A stretch of DNA of 64,000 nt from the NCBI GenBank assembly GCA_963715575.1, contig OY970250.1:1612001-1676000 (forward strand), in the 5' to 3' direction. Of this stretch, positions 52,262 to 62,871 are shown piece after piece; the stretch's first letter is position 1, and each line of letters starts with the position of its first letter. Made by a program: the position numbers and the translations under genes. The notes beneath the pieces were generated by a model. That model saw nothing but the letters and a program-made list of their open reading frames with translations. It was not told where the DNA came from and made no database searches. This stretch comes from AC-32 sp963715575. Its GTDB lineage: Bacteria; Actinomycetota; Thermoleophilia; Gaiellales; Gaiellaceae.

Positions 52262-53471
52262 GGCCCTCGGCCGCAGCAAGTGCGATGTCACGCCGGTAGC
52301 GCATTCCGGCGAAGGAGATCCGGCTCGCCGCCTCGTAGGCGCGCGTGCGCGCGGACCCGACGTCGTCGCCGGTCGCCGTCACCGCGAGCACCCGCCCGCC
52401 GTTCGTGACGAGCCGCCCGCCTTGCCGTGCGGTGCCCGCGTGGAAGACGAGCGCGCCGGTCGCCTCGGCGTCCTCGACGCCGTCGATCGGCGTCCCGCTG
52501 TCGCTCCGCGCCGGATAGTCGCCGCCCGCCAGCACCACCGTGACGGCCGCGTCCTCTCCGAAGGAAGCGCTGCCCGCCAGGTCGCCGGTCGCCGCGCCCA
52601 GAAGCAGCGGCAGCAGGTCGCCCTCGACGCGCGGCAGGATCGCCTGCGTCTCCGGATCGCCGAAGCGGCAGTTGAACTCCAGCACGCGCGGGCCGTCTTC
52701 GGTCAACATCAGCCCGGCGTAGAGCAGGCCCGTGAAGGGCGCGTCCCGCCGCGCGAGCTCCGCGAGTACCGGCCGGTGGACGGTTTCCAGCAGCTCCTCG
52801 ACCTCGGGCTCGGCGAGGCCGAGCACTGGCGAGTACGCGCCCATGCCGCCGGTGTTCGGGCCGGTGTCCCGCTCGCCGACTCGCTTGAAGTCCTGCGCCG
52901 GCGCGAGGGCGACTGCGTGCTCGCCGTCCGAGACCGCGAAGAGCGAGATCTCCTCACCCTCGAGCAGCTCCTCGATCAAGAGGTCGCCGCCGAGCTCCGA
53001 GGCAGCGCGCAGGCCGGCATCGAGCTCGTCCTGCGTGTGGCAGACGAAGACGCCCTTCCCGGCCGCGAGGCCGTCCACCTTGACCACGCACGGCGGGCGC
53101 GCGACCGCGAGGCGCTGCGCGGTCGGCACACCGGCGGTCTCGAGCACGTCCTTGGCAAACCCCTTCGAGCCCTCGATCCGCGCGGCCGCCCGGGTCGGGC
53201 CGAAGGTGGCGGTGCCGCCGCGACGAAGCGTGTCGACGAGGCCGACAACGAGGGGCGCCTCCGGGCCCACCACGACCAGGTCGATGCCGAGCTCGCGGCA
53301 GAGCGAGAGCAGACCCTCGCCGTCTTCCGCGCGCACCGGATGGCACTGCCCCAGGGCGGCGATGCCGGGATTGCCGGGCGAGGCGTGCAGCTCGTCGAGC
53401 TCGGGGCTCGCGGAGAGTTTCCACGCGAGTGCATGCTCGCGGCCGCCCGACCCGACGATCAGCACCTTCAC
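52248..53471 (-). CDS. purD: Phosphoribosylamine-glycine ligase
   Basis: A 407-aa PurD with ATP-grasp fold. It opens KVLIVGSGGREHALAWKLSA; later motifs are GIDLVVVGPEAPLVVGLVDT, CVVKVDGLAAGKGVFVCHT near residue 127 and RVLEFNCRFGDPETQAILPR near 265 at the metal site. It makes GAR from phosphoribosylamine and glycine. The GTG at 53471 lies seven bases after TACACT (53484-53479), a leaderless start. The upstream extension in frame is non-coding. Confidence 0.96.
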   Translation of the reverse strand: MKVLIVGSGGREHALAWKLSASPELDELHASPGNPGIAALGQCHPVRAEDGEGLLSLCRELGIDLVVVGPEAPLVVGLVDTLRRGGTATFGPTRAAARIEGSKGFAKDVLETAGVPTAQRLAVARPPCVVKVDGLAAGKGVFVCHTQDELDAGLRAASELGGDLLIEELLEGEEISLFAVSDGEHAVALAPAQDFKRVGERDTGPNTGGMGAYSPVLGLAEPEVEELLETVHRPVLAELARRDAPFTGLLYAGLMLTEDGPRVLEFNCRFGDPETQAILPRVEGDLLPLLLGAATGDLAGSASFGEDAAVTVVLAGGDYPARSDSGTPIDGVEDAEATGALVFHAGTARQGGRLVTNGGRVLAVTATGDDVGSARTRAYEAASRISFAGMRYRRDIALAAAEGHVRS

Positions 53472-53576
53472 GGCGGCGAGTGTACTGCCGGCGTCGGCGC
53501 AGTCCAGGTCGGCCCGCCGGGTACAAGGTTCGCCCAGCCTCCTCCCCAAGGCGATCGTATCGCCCGTCGGCGCACG

Positions 53577-53609
53577 TGTCTGTGACGGGACTGTCGTGAA
53601 TGTGTGACG
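53577..53609. promoter_or_regulatory. Tandem 11-bp repeats (site C), candidate operator
   Basis: Read on the minus strand, three consecutive units: CGTCACACATT, CACGACAGTCC and CGTCACAGACA. The GTCAC cores are 22 bases apart, as at site B. The site lies between divergent purD and fdhD and ends nine bases before the TACGCT box of fdhD (53619-53624), so it could act on either gene. Confidence 0.6.
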
Positions 53610-53631
53610 AGCGGCGGCTACGCTCCGGCGC

Positions 53632-54432
53632 GTGAGCCGGGAGGACGACGCGCTGGAGCTGCCGCCATACTCGGCCGCGCCGGTCGAGGTGCTCAGGTTG
53701 CCCGCCGGCCGCAGCGAGCGCGACCAGGTGGCGGTCGAGGAGCCGCTCGAGATCCGCATCAACGGCTCGCCGGTTGCAGTCACCATGCGCACCCCCGGCC
53801 ACGACGAGGAGCTGGCGCTCGGGTTCTGCCTCTCGGAAGGCCTCCACCCGACCCGGGCCGCACTGCCCGCGGACCTCGCCGCGAACACGGTTGAGGTCGA
53901 GGCACCCGCCTTCGACCCGCAGCGGCTGCAGCGCAGCTTCTACACGAGCTCCTCCTGCGGGGTCTGCGGCAAGGGCGCGCTCGAGGCGGTCGAGGTGGAG
54001 GCGCCGCGGCTCGAAGCCCGGCTCGAGGTCGCAGCGACGCTCCTCGCCGAGCTGCCCGAGCGCCTGCGTGCCGCCCAGCCCGCCTTCGCCGCCACGGGTG
54101 GGCTGCACGCGACCGGCCTCTTCGACCCCGACGGCGCGCTCCTCTGCCTGCGCGAGGACGTCGGCCGGCACAACGCGATGGACAAGGTCGTAGGCTGGGC
54201 CTTCGCGGCAGGCCGGCTGCCGCTCGCAGGCGAGATTCTCTGCGTCAGCGGGCGGCTCTCATTCGAGCTTGTCCAGAAGGCCGCCGTTGCCGGCTGCCCG
54301 CTCGTGGTCGCGGTCGGCGCGCCCTCGAGCCTCGCGGTCGAGCTCGCGGCCGACCGCGGCATCACCCTCTGCGGCTTCGCTCGCGGCGGACGCCTGAACG
54401 TCTACACCGAGACGTGGCGCGTCGTCGCCTGA
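53632..54432 (+). CDS. fdhD: Formate dehydrogenase sulfurtransferase FdhD
   Basis: A 266-aa FdhD. Motifs: VAVEEPLEIRINGSPVAVTM near residue 33, TPGHDEELALGFCLSEGLHP near 54, the active-site loop SSSCGVCGKGALE (CxxC) near 105, CLREDVGRHNAMDKVVGWAF near 173 and SGRLSFELVQKAAVAGCPLV near 207. It moves sulfur from IscS to the molybdenum cofactor of formate dehydrogenases. The GTG lies seven bases after TACGCT. mobA overlaps its end, so the pair forms a molybdenum-cofactor unit. No formate dehydrogenase lies in the window. Confidence 0.95.
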   Translation: MSREDDALELPPYSAAPVEVLRLPAGRSERDQVAVEEPLEIRINGSPVAVTMRTPGHDEELALGFCLSEGLHPTRAALPADLAANTVEVEAPAFDPQRLQRSFYTSSSCGVCGKGALEAVEVEAPRLEARLEVAATLLAELPERLRAAQPAFAATGGLHATGLFDPDGALLCLREDVGRHNAMDKVVGWAFAAGRLPLAGEILCVSGRLSFELVQKAAVAGCPLVVAVGAPSSLAVELAADRGITLCGFARGGRLNVYTETWRVVA

Positions 54433-54950
54433 CGGGCGTCCTCCTCGTCGGCGGCGCGAGCACGCGCTTCGGCTCGCCCAAGGCCCTTGCGCGACTCGGT
54501 GACGAGACGCTGGCCGAGCGAGCCTGGCGCGTGCTGGGCGAGGCCTGCGACGAGCGGCTCGCGGTCGGCAAGCGGGCCGACGGGCTGCCGCTGCCGTTCG
54601 AGCTGCTCGACGACGACACGGAGACCCGCGCCGCCCTCGCCGGTATCGTCGCCGGCCTCCGAGCCGCACCGACCGAGCTCGTCGTCGTGCTCCCGGTCGA
54701 CACGCCGCTCGTCACCCGCCACGTCCTGCACGCGCTCGCGGAGGCCTGCGCCGACGCGTCGGTCACGCAGACCGGACCGCTCCCTGCGGCCTTCCGGAAG
54801 ACGGCCCTGCCCGTCCTCGGGCGACGGCTTGCGGCACAGGAGCTGGCGCTGCACGAGGCGCTTGTCGAGCTTTGCACCGTTCGGATCGAAGTTGACGAAA
54901 CGCTGCTCGCCAACGTGAATACGCCCGATGAGCTTCGAGGTCTCGGGTAA
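54414..54950 (+). CDS. mobA: Molybdenum cofactor guanylyltransferase, MobA-like
   Basis: A 178-aa protein from the GTG at 54414, or 173 aa if the CTG at 54429 is used; the CTG overlaps the fdhD TGA as CTGA and would give MTGVLLVGGASTRFGSPKAL, the natural MobA N-terminus. Other motifs: GIVAGLRAAPTELVVVLPVD near residue 78 and TPLVTRHVLHALAEACADAS, with the late NVNTPDELRGLG. It attaches GMP to molybdopterin. It is cotranscribed with fdhD and overlaps the next gene by 23 bases. Confidence 0.9.
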   Translation: MARRRLTGVLLVGGASTRFGSPKALARLGDETLAERAWRVLGEACDERLAVGKRADGLPLPFELLDDDTETRAALAGIVAGLRAAPTELVVVLPVDTPLVTRHVLHALAEACADASVTQTGPLPAAFRKTALPVLGRRLAAQELALHEALVELCTVRIEVDETLLANVNTPDELRGLG

Positions 54951-55685
54951 CGCCTACGACCGGTTCATGGGCCGCTACTCACGGGAGCTGGCTCCCGTGT
55001 TCGCGGACTTCGCGGGCGTGGAGGCAGCGCAACGCGTCGTCGACGTCGGCTGCGGCTCCGGCGTCCTGACCGAAGAGCTCGCGCGCCGGGTCGGCGCAGA
55101 CCAGGTCGCGGGCGCGGACCCGTCGCCGCTGCTCGACGCGTGCGCCGAGCGGGTGCCCGGCGCGGATCTGAAGCGCGCAGCCGCCGAGGCGCTGCCCTGG
55201 CGCGACGACTCGTTCGAAGCGGCGCTCGCGCAACTCGTCGTCCACTTCATGGACGACCCCGAGGCCGGCATCGTCGAGATGGCCCGCGTCACGCGCCCGG
55301 GCGGCGTCGTCGCCGCCTGCACCTGGGACTTTCCGGACGCGATGAAGCTGCTCGGCACCTACTGGAAGTCGGCGAAGGCCCTCGACCCCGGAACCGAGAG
55401 CGAGTCGAACGCCTTCGACGAGGCTCGGCTCGACGAGCTCTGGCGACAGGCCGGGCTCGGCGACGTCGAGGTCGAGGCGCTCGTCGTCTCGAGCCGGTAC
55501 GAGAATTTCGACGAGCTCTGGGAAACGTTCCTGCTCGGCGTCGGTCCTTCTGGCGGGCACCTGATCTCTCAGCCCCCCGAACGGCAGTCGGCGATCCGCA
55601 CGGAGTACTTCACGCGCCTGGGCGAGCCGGCCGGCGCGTTCGACCTCGAGGCTCGCGCCTTGGCCGTCCGCGGCCGCGTCCCCGG

Positions 55686-55689
<4 letters not shown>
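54928..55689 (+). CDS. SAM-dependent class I methyltransferase
   Basis: A 253-aa methyltransferase. Motif I is VVDVGCGSGVLTEELARRVG near residue 37, then AGADPSPLLDACAERV, LPWRDDSFEAALAQLVVHFM near 90 and MARVTRPGGVVAACTWDFP near 113, the pattern of the UbiE/Methyltransf_11 group. Small-molecule targets are usual. The ATG at 54928 overlaps mobA by 23 bases, and the stop overlaps the convergent purA end by four bases. Substrate unknown. Confidence 0.9.
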
Positions 55690-56984
<1,295 letters not shown>

Positions 56985-57113
56985 GAGCCGGAGTGTTACC
57001 GATCGAGCGGCCGCCGGCCGCCTCTGGCCGAAACGGCCACGGCCGGGGTCTGACCCCGGACGTGGCTAGGGCGTCCGTCGGCTACCAGAGTGCCGAGGCG
57101 TCGCTTGCGGCGC

Positions 57114-57157
57114 CATCTCAGGACGCATGGGCTTTGCCCGTGCGTCCGTCTGAGATG
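57114..57157 (-). terminator. Long hairpin between the dnaB unit and purA
   Basis: CATCTCA pairs with TGAGATG, GGACGCA with TGCGTCC, and GGGC with GCCC around a TTT loop, with a three-base bulge (GTC, 57148-57150). This gives 18 base pairs in all. It lies 22 bases past the stop of the 75-aa gene at 57179 and ahead of purA, both on the minus strand. The arms are too exact for chance and fit a strong terminator; no T-run follows. Confidence 0.75.
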
Positions 57158-57178
57158 ACCGGTCGATCCGCCGGTGTC

Positions 57179-57406
57179 TCACCAGAGGGGCGAGGTCGCC
57201 TCGGCGTGCACCGCCGCGCCGGCGCGGATCACGCGGATGCGGTGGCCGTGCTGGCACGTCGTCCAGCCGAGGTCCTGATCGAGCCGCATCGCGCCCTGGG
57301 CCGTGTGCGCGACGTGCTCGCCGCGCGCGTCCAGGTCGGCGCACGCCTGGCAGACGACGGTGAAGGCGGTCGTCCGGGCCAGGAGAACGACGGTTTGCTC
57401 GTACAT
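57179..57406 (-). CDS. Small Cys/His protein downstream of dnaB
   Basis: A 75-aa protein beginning at the ATG directly after the dnaB stop (no gap). CQAC near residue 19 and CQHGHRI near 51 could bind zinc. The middle reads LDARGEHVAHTAQGAMRLDQ. No membrane segment or family is recognised. Its place between dnaB and the strong hairpin makes it the last gene of that unit. Confidence 0.7.
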   Translation of the reverse strand: MYEQTVVLLARTTAFTVVCQACADLDARGEHVAHTAQGAMRLDQDLGWTTCQHGHRIRVIRAGAAVHAEATSPLW

Positions 57407-58759
<1,353 letters not shown>

Positions 58760-58937
58760 CGGGCTACCCAAGCACGGCGGGCGCGGTCGTGGAAGGTCTG
58801 GACGACGCCGCTTTCGACAGGGGGCCGAGCGTCCGGAGGGTGCGGTTTGCAGGCATAAGGGAACACAGGTTCCCACGACCCCCGGACGACACCTGTGGGC
58901 GAAATCTCCGCTCGGAGCGGGAAGTTCAGAGCGAATT

Positions 58938-58961
58938 CCACAGGCCTCGGCCCGCCTGTGG
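58938..58961 (-). terminator. Hairpin downstream of rplI, with TGTGG repeats
   Basis: CCACAGGC pairs with GCCTGTGG around an eight-base loop, 18 bases past the rplI stop. The 220-base gap to dnaB (58760-58979) also holds several copies of CCTGTG or CACAGG and a TGTGGAGAA (58957-58965), one base off a DnaA box. Termination is the simplest role. Confidence 0.5.
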
Positions 58962-58979
58962 AGAACCTGTGCGCTTTTG

Positions 58980-59687
58980 TTACGAGTCGGGCTGCTCTTC
59001 GGGCTGCCTGGGGTGGCCCGGGAGCTCGTCCCCGGCGTCCGCTGCCCGGTCGAACGCGTCGTCCGGGATCTCCTCCGCCTCCGCCTCGGCGTCCGGCTCG
59101 AGCTCGTCTTCGGCGATCACGGTCTCGATCACGGCCTCGGCTTGCGCGTGCTCGGCCTCCGCCTCGGCGGCGGCGGCCGCCTCGGCCTCGGCCTCGGCCG
59201 CGGCGATCGCGTCGAGCTCCTCCTGCGGCGGCAGCTCGCCCCCCTCGGGGTGGACCGCGACGCGCAGCGTGGCCGTCGCGTCGCCGAAGAGCTCGACCGA
59301 GATCTGGTAGCGGCCGATGCGCTTGATCGACTCCGGCAGGTCGAGCTTGCGCCGGTCGATGCGGACCTTCTGCGTCTCCCAGACGCGCTCGGCGATGTCG
59401 GTCGCCGTGACCGAGCCGAAGAGCGTGCCGGTCTCGCCGGCCGGGGCGTCGAAGCGGAGCTCGGCGCCCTCGAGCTTCTGCGCGATCTCCTGCGCCTGCT
59501 CGAAGCTCTGCGCCTCGTGCCGGGCGCGCTTCTCCTCGTGCTTGCGCAGCTCGGCGACCTTGGCCGGCGTGGCCGCCTCCGCGAGCTTGCGCGGCAGCAG
59601 GTAGTTGCGCGCGAACCCGGGGGCGACGTTCACCACCTCGCCGCGGAGGCCGACCTGCTCGACGTCCTGCCTGAGGATGACGTCCAT
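58980..59687 (-). CDS. rplI: 50S ribosomal protein L9 with an acidic C-terminal extension
   Basis: A 235-aa L9, compared with about 150 in most bacteria. Residues 1-150 are normal: MDVILRQDVEQVGLRGEVVN, VAPGFARNYLLPRKLAEAAT, the connecting helix and the RNA-binding C-domain (TGTLFGSVTATDIAERV, then ISVELFGDATATLRVAVHPE). The remaining 85 residues are almost only Ala, Glu and Asp, ending HPRQPEEQPDS. Such tails would be disordered. The ATG overlaps the rpsR stop by one base (TAATG). Confidence 0.95.
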   Translation of the reverse strand: MDVILRQDVEQVGLRGEVVNVAPGFARNYLLPRKLAEAATPAKVAELRKHEEKRARHEAQSFEQAQEIAQKLEGAELRFDAPAGETGTLFGSVTATDIAERVWETQKVRIDRRKLDLPESIKRIGRYQISVELFGDATATLRVAVHPEGGELPPQEELDAIAAAEAEAEAAAAAEAEAEHAQAEAVIETVIAEDELEPDAEAEAEEIPDDAFDRAADAGDELPGHPRQPEEQPDS

Positions 59688-59950
59688 TAGCCCTTCGAGT
59701 ACTCGAGCAGCGCCATCTCGCGCGCCCGCTTCACCGCGATCGCCACCTGCCGCTGGTGCCGGCGGCACGCGCCGGTGATGCGGCGGGAGCGGATCTTGCC
59801 CTTCTCGGAGACGTAGCGCCGGAGCTGGTTGATGTTCTTGTAGTCCACCTCGGTCACCTTCTCGCGGCAGAAGTAGCAGTTGCGCTTGCGGATCGGGCCG
59901 CCGGGGGCGGGCCGGCCCTTGCGCTGCTGACGCTGTTCTCGCTGCGGCAT
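59687..59950 (-). CDS. rpsR: 30S ribosomal protein S18 (zinc-binding form)
   Basis: An 87-aa S18: a basic N-terminus (MPQREQRQQRKGRPAPGGPI), then RNCYFCREKVTEVDYKNINQ, YVSEKGKIRSRRITGACRRH and QRQVAIAVKRAREMALLEY. The CxxC together with CRRH gives the zinc-binding (C+) form; many actinobacteria also have a zinc-free paralogue. It binds S6 in the small subunit. The ATG overlaps the ssb stop (TGATG). Confidence 0.97.
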   Translation of the reverse strand: MPQREQRQQRKGRPAPGGPIRKRNCYFCREKVTEVDYKNINQLRRYVSEKGKIRSRRITGACRRHQRQVAIAVKRAREMALLEYSKG

Positions 59951-60393
59951 CAGAAGGGGATGTCGTCGTCGGCAGCCTGGCTGCCGAAGTCGGCGTTCTC
60001 GGTCTGGGCGCCGCTCGGGACGAACTGCGGCTGGCCGCCGCCTCCGCCCTCGCCGTCCTGGCGCGAGCCGAGGAACTGGACGCTGTCGGCGATGATCTCG
60101 ACCGCCTGGCGCTTGGTGCCGTCCTGGGCGTCCCACTCGCGCCAGTCGAGGCGGCCGTCGACCGCGATCGGGCGCCCCTTGGCGAGGTACTGCGCGCAGC
60201 TCTCGCCCTGGTTCCCCCAGACGGTGACGTCGAAGTAGTTCGGCTTGTCGCCCCACTCGCCCGTCTGGCCGTCCTTCTGCCGCGTGTTCACGGCGAGGCG
60301 CAGCTTGCAGACCGCGGTGCCGCTCGGCGTGTGCCGCAGCTCGGGGTCCTTCGTCAGGTTTCCGACCAGGACGACACGGTTGATGTTCGCCAT
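59950..60393 (-). CDS. ssb: Single-stranded DNA-binding protein
   Basis: A 147-aa SSB. The OB fold runs from MANINRVVLVGNLTKDPELR through VNTRQKDGQTGEWGDKPNYF and VWGNQGESCAQYLAKGRPIA to about residue 105. A glycine-rich linker follows, then the acidic tip DDDIPF that binds partner proteins. The short tail fits actinobacterial SSB. The ATG overlaps the rpsF stop by one base (TAATG), so it is in the rpsF-ssb-rpsR-rplI unit. Confidence 0.97.
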   Translation of the reverse strand: MANINRVVLVGNLTKDPELRHTPSGTAVCKLRLAVNTRQKDGQTGEWGDKPNYFDVTVWGNQGESCAQYLAKGRPIAVDGRLDWREWDAQDGTKRQAVEIIADSVQFLGSRQDGEGGGGGQPQFVPSGAQTENADFGSQAADDDIPF

Positions 60394-60800
60394 TACTCGC
60401 TCTCCTCTCCGGCGCTCTCTCCGGCGCTGCTCTCGGTCTCTGCATCCTGCACGGTGACGGCCGCCACCGCTACCGGTTCTTCGGGCATCGGCTCGGGCGG
60501 CCGGGTCGTCCCGCCCTCGACGCGGCGCACGGCCAGGTGGCGCATGACGCCGTCGGTGATCTTGAGCACGCGCGAGATCTCCTCGAGCGTCGTCGGCTCG
60601 GAGGCGAAGGTCAGCAGATGGTAGGCGCCCTCGGGCTTGTGGTCGATCTCGTAGGCGAGCCGGCGCCGGCCCCAGGGCTCGTGTGCTTCGAACTTCCCGC
60701 CGTCCTTCTCGATCGCCTCGCGCGCGCGGGTCACGATCTCCGTCTGCCGCTCTTCCGGCAGCTCGGGATCGAGCATCAGCAAGATTTCGTAGTCGGTCAC
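60393..60800 (-). CDS. rpsF: 30S ribosomal protein S6 with an acidic tail
   Basis: A 135-aa S6. The core is VTDYEILLMLDPELPEERQT, GGKFEAHEPWGRRRLAYEID, HKPEGAYHLLTFASEPTTLE and LKITDGVMRHLAVRRVEGG, ending near residue 97. About 38 residues of Ala, Glu, Pro and Ser follow, ending AGEESE. I chose the GTG at 60800, which gives the normal N-terminus and has GGGAG just before it. It is the first gene of the rpsF-ssb-rpsR-rplI unit. Confidence 0.95.
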   Translation of the reverse strand: MTDYEILLMLDPELPEERQTEIVTRAREAIEKDGGKFEAHEPWGRRRLAYEIDHKPEGAYHLLTFASEPTTLEEISRVLKITDGVMRHLAVRRVEGGTTRPPEPMPEEPVAVAAVTVQDAETESSAGESAGEESE

Positions 60801-60911
60801 GCTCCCGAACACCTCACTTCCCTCGGTCTGAGTCGGCCTCGCCGGCAAGCGCAACTCGGGAGCGAACTGCGCGAGGCGAGGCAGGAAGGCGGCCAGTGTA
60901 GCATCGGCCTC

Positions 60912-61184
60912 GTGAGAGCCCGGACGGCGTGGTTGGCAGGTGCGGCTGGCGCCGCGATCGCCGTCTACCGGAAGCTCCGGCCGCAGCCCACGCCGGTCCC
61001 CGCGGACGACCCGCGCGCAGAGGAGCTGCGGCGCAAGCTCGAGGAGTCGCGCACGGTCGCGGAGGAGCAGCACGAAGAAGCCGCCTCGCCGGAGATGCCG
61101 GTGGACGAAGCCGACGTCGAGAGCCGCCGCGCCGCCGTGCACGAGCGGGCGCGGTCGGCCACCGACGAGATGCGCGGCGAGTAA
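60912..61184 (+). CDS. Small membrane-anchored charged protein
   Basis: A 90-aa protein divergent from rpsF. The GTG lies seven bases after TAGCAT (60899-60904). A short hydrophobic N-terminus (RTAWLAGAAGAAIAVYRKLR) could be an anchor; the rest is a highly charged helix (DDPRAEELRRKLEESRTVAE, EADVESRRAAVHERARSAT). Similar short proteins sit beside many actinobacterial rpsF genes in my recollection, without known function. Confidence 0.7.
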   Translation: MRARTAWLAGAAGAAIAVYRKLRPQPTPVPADDPRAEELRRKLEESRTVAEEQHEEAASPEMPVDEADVESRRAAVHERARSATDEMRGE

Positions 61185-61188
61185 GAGC

Positions 61189-61842
61189 TCAGGAGCGGCC
61201 GGCGAGGAAGGCCGCGACGCCCCGCACGAGGCCGAGGGCCACGCGCTGCTGGTACGCGGCCGTCTTCAGCCGGCGCGACTCCGTGGGGTTCGACAGGAAC
61301 CCGCTCTCGAGCAGCACCACCGGAACGTCGGCCCAGTTGAAGCCGGTCAGGTCGCTCCGGCGGACGACCCCGCGGTTGGTCGCGCCCGTCGCGCCCGCCA
61401 CCGCCGACTGCAGCGCCCGGCCCGCCCGCAGGCTGCGCGTGTAGATGTCGTCCGTCCACCCGCGGTGCCACGCCGGCACCAGCGTCGAGACGCCGTGCAG
61501 CAAGCGGTCGCCCGACCCGTCGGCGTGGATCCGCACCATCAGCGCCGCGTGCCGCCGGTTGCAGAAGCGCGCCCGCGCGATGTTGCCGTTGCCGTCGCCG
61601 AGGTGGATCGTCGGCCCTGTGCGCGTCATCGCCACGCGGTAGCCGCGGGCCAGCAGCAGCCGCCGCGCGCGCACCGCGATCGCCAGCGCGACCGGCGCCT
61701 CGCCCGCCGCGCCGCCGCCGTCTTTGATCTTCCGCTCCCGCGATCCCGGCCCGATCGGCTCGAGCTGCCGGCCGATCGCCGGCGGCGTGCCGTGCCCCGG
61801 GTCGAGGCAGACCAGGGGCGCAACCGCCGGAGTCGCGATCAC
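61189..61842 (-). CDS. N-acetylmuramoyl-L-alanine amidase (Amidase_3)
   Basis: A 217-aa zinc amidase domain: VCLDPGHGTPP with the first histidine at residue 15, a glutamate-containing region near RERKIKDGG, MVRIHADGSGD with the second zinc histidine near 103 and VVLLESGFLSNPTESRRL with the catalytic glutamate near 178. It cuts the amide between N-acetylmuramic acid and the stem peptide. No signal peptide is seen in this frame, which is unusual for a wall enzyme. The GTG overlaps the esterase stop by four bases. Confidence 0.87.
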   Translation of the reverse strand: MIATPAVAPLVCLDPGHGTPPAIGRQLEPIGPGSRERKIKDGGGAAGEAPVALAIAVRARRLLLARGYRVAMTRTGPTIHLGDGNGNIARARFCNRRHAALMVRIHADGSGDRLLHGVSTLVPAWHRGWTDDIYTRSLRAGRALQSAVAGATGATNRGVVRRSDLTGFNWADVPVVLLESGFLSNPTESRRLKTAAYQQRVALGLVRGVAAFLAGRS

Positions 61843-62861
61843 GACAGCCGTTCGGCCAGGTACTTCACGGCGGCCGGATAGCGATATTCGATCGCCGAGT
61901 GCGTCGCGTCGAAGAGCTCGAAGAAGTAGTCCGTCACGCCCACCGCCTCGAGCTGGCGCCGGAAGGCCTCCGCGCCGAGGTCGAGGAAGAACTGGTCGCG
62001 CTTGCCGCAGTCGATGTAGACCGCCGTCAGCGAGCGCAGGGCGTCGGCGCGCTTCGGCGCCATCCGCACCGGATCCCACTCGAGCCAGCGCGCCCAGATG
62101 TCCTCGCGCAGCTCCCCGGTCTCGGTGTCGTAGGGCAGCTGGACGGTGCCGTCCTCGTCGGCCGAGTAGCAGGCCGCCATGCAGTAGTCGTTCAGCAGCA
62201 CGTGGTCGGTGTCCTTCGCGAACGCCGGCCGCGAGCGGAAGTCCTCCCAGAAGCGCTCGAACGAGCCGTCGTAGTGGTCGCGCAGCGCGCGCACCGACTT
62301 GCGGAACTCCGGCAGGTAGCACATCTCGAAGAGCGCGTCGCCGGCGTGCGTGGCCAGCCCGCCGAAGATGTCCGGCCGCAGCATCGGGTTGACCATCGCC
62401 CCGTAGCCGCCGCTCGACTTGCCGCTGATCCCGCGGTGCGCGGCCTCGGGCAGCGTCCGGTAGTGCGCGTCGACCCACGGCACGAGTTCCTCGACGATGT
62501 ACGTGTGGTAGCGACCCGTGCCCGGCGAGTCGACGAACTGGCTGCCGCCGAGCGACGTCCACGCGTCGACCCAGACGAGGATCGCCGGCGGCGACTCGCC
62601 GTTCGCGAACAGCTCGTCCACCAGCTCCGGGAAGTTCTTGCGAAACGGCATGCGGTTGCGCCAGCCGTCGAGCTGCCCGGTCAGCCCCTGGATGACGTAG
62701 ATCGACGGATAGCGCCGCTCGGCGTCGTCGTCGTAGCCCGGCGGCAGGTAGACCCAGAGCGGCCGCACGTGCGGGTCGCCGAGCGCGTTGTCCTTCAGCA
62801 CCTCGCTCTCGAAGGCGTGCTCCTCGAAGCGGCCGGCGAGCTCGTACGACCAGGGCTCCAT
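61839..62861 (-). CDS. Esterase D/antigen 85-type alpha/beta hydrolase
   Basis: A 340-aa enzyme of the Esterase (PF00756-like) group: RPLWVYLPPGYDDDAERRYP and SIYVIQGLTGQLDGWRNRMP near the N-terminus, the nucleophile serine in RGISGKSSGGYGAMVNPMLR near residue 150, DCGKRDQFFLDLGAEAFRRQ near 290 with the acid, and the histidine in FELFDATHSAIEYRYPAAVK near 320. It is cytoplasmic as read (no signal). The ATG lies seven bases after TAGCAT (62874-62869), a leaderless start. Substrate unknown. Confidence 0.88.
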   Translation of the reverse strand: MEPWSYELAGRFEEHAFESEVLKDNALGDPHVRPLWVYLPPGYDDDAERRYPSIYVIQGLTGQLDGWRNRMPFRKNFPELVDELFANGESPPAILVWVDAWTSLGGSQFVDSPGTGRYHTYIVEELVPWVDAHYRTLPEAAHRGISGKSSGGYGAMVNPMLRPDIFGGLATHAGDALFEMCYLPEFRKSVRALRDHYDGSFERFWEDFRSRPAFAKDTDHVLLNDYCMAACYSADEDGTVQLPYDTETGELREDIWARWLEWDPVRMAPKRADALRSLTAVYIDCGKRDQFFLDLGAEAFRRQLEAVGVTDYFFELFDATHSAIEYRYPAAVKYLAERLS

Positions 62862-62871
62862 GCTCCGGATG

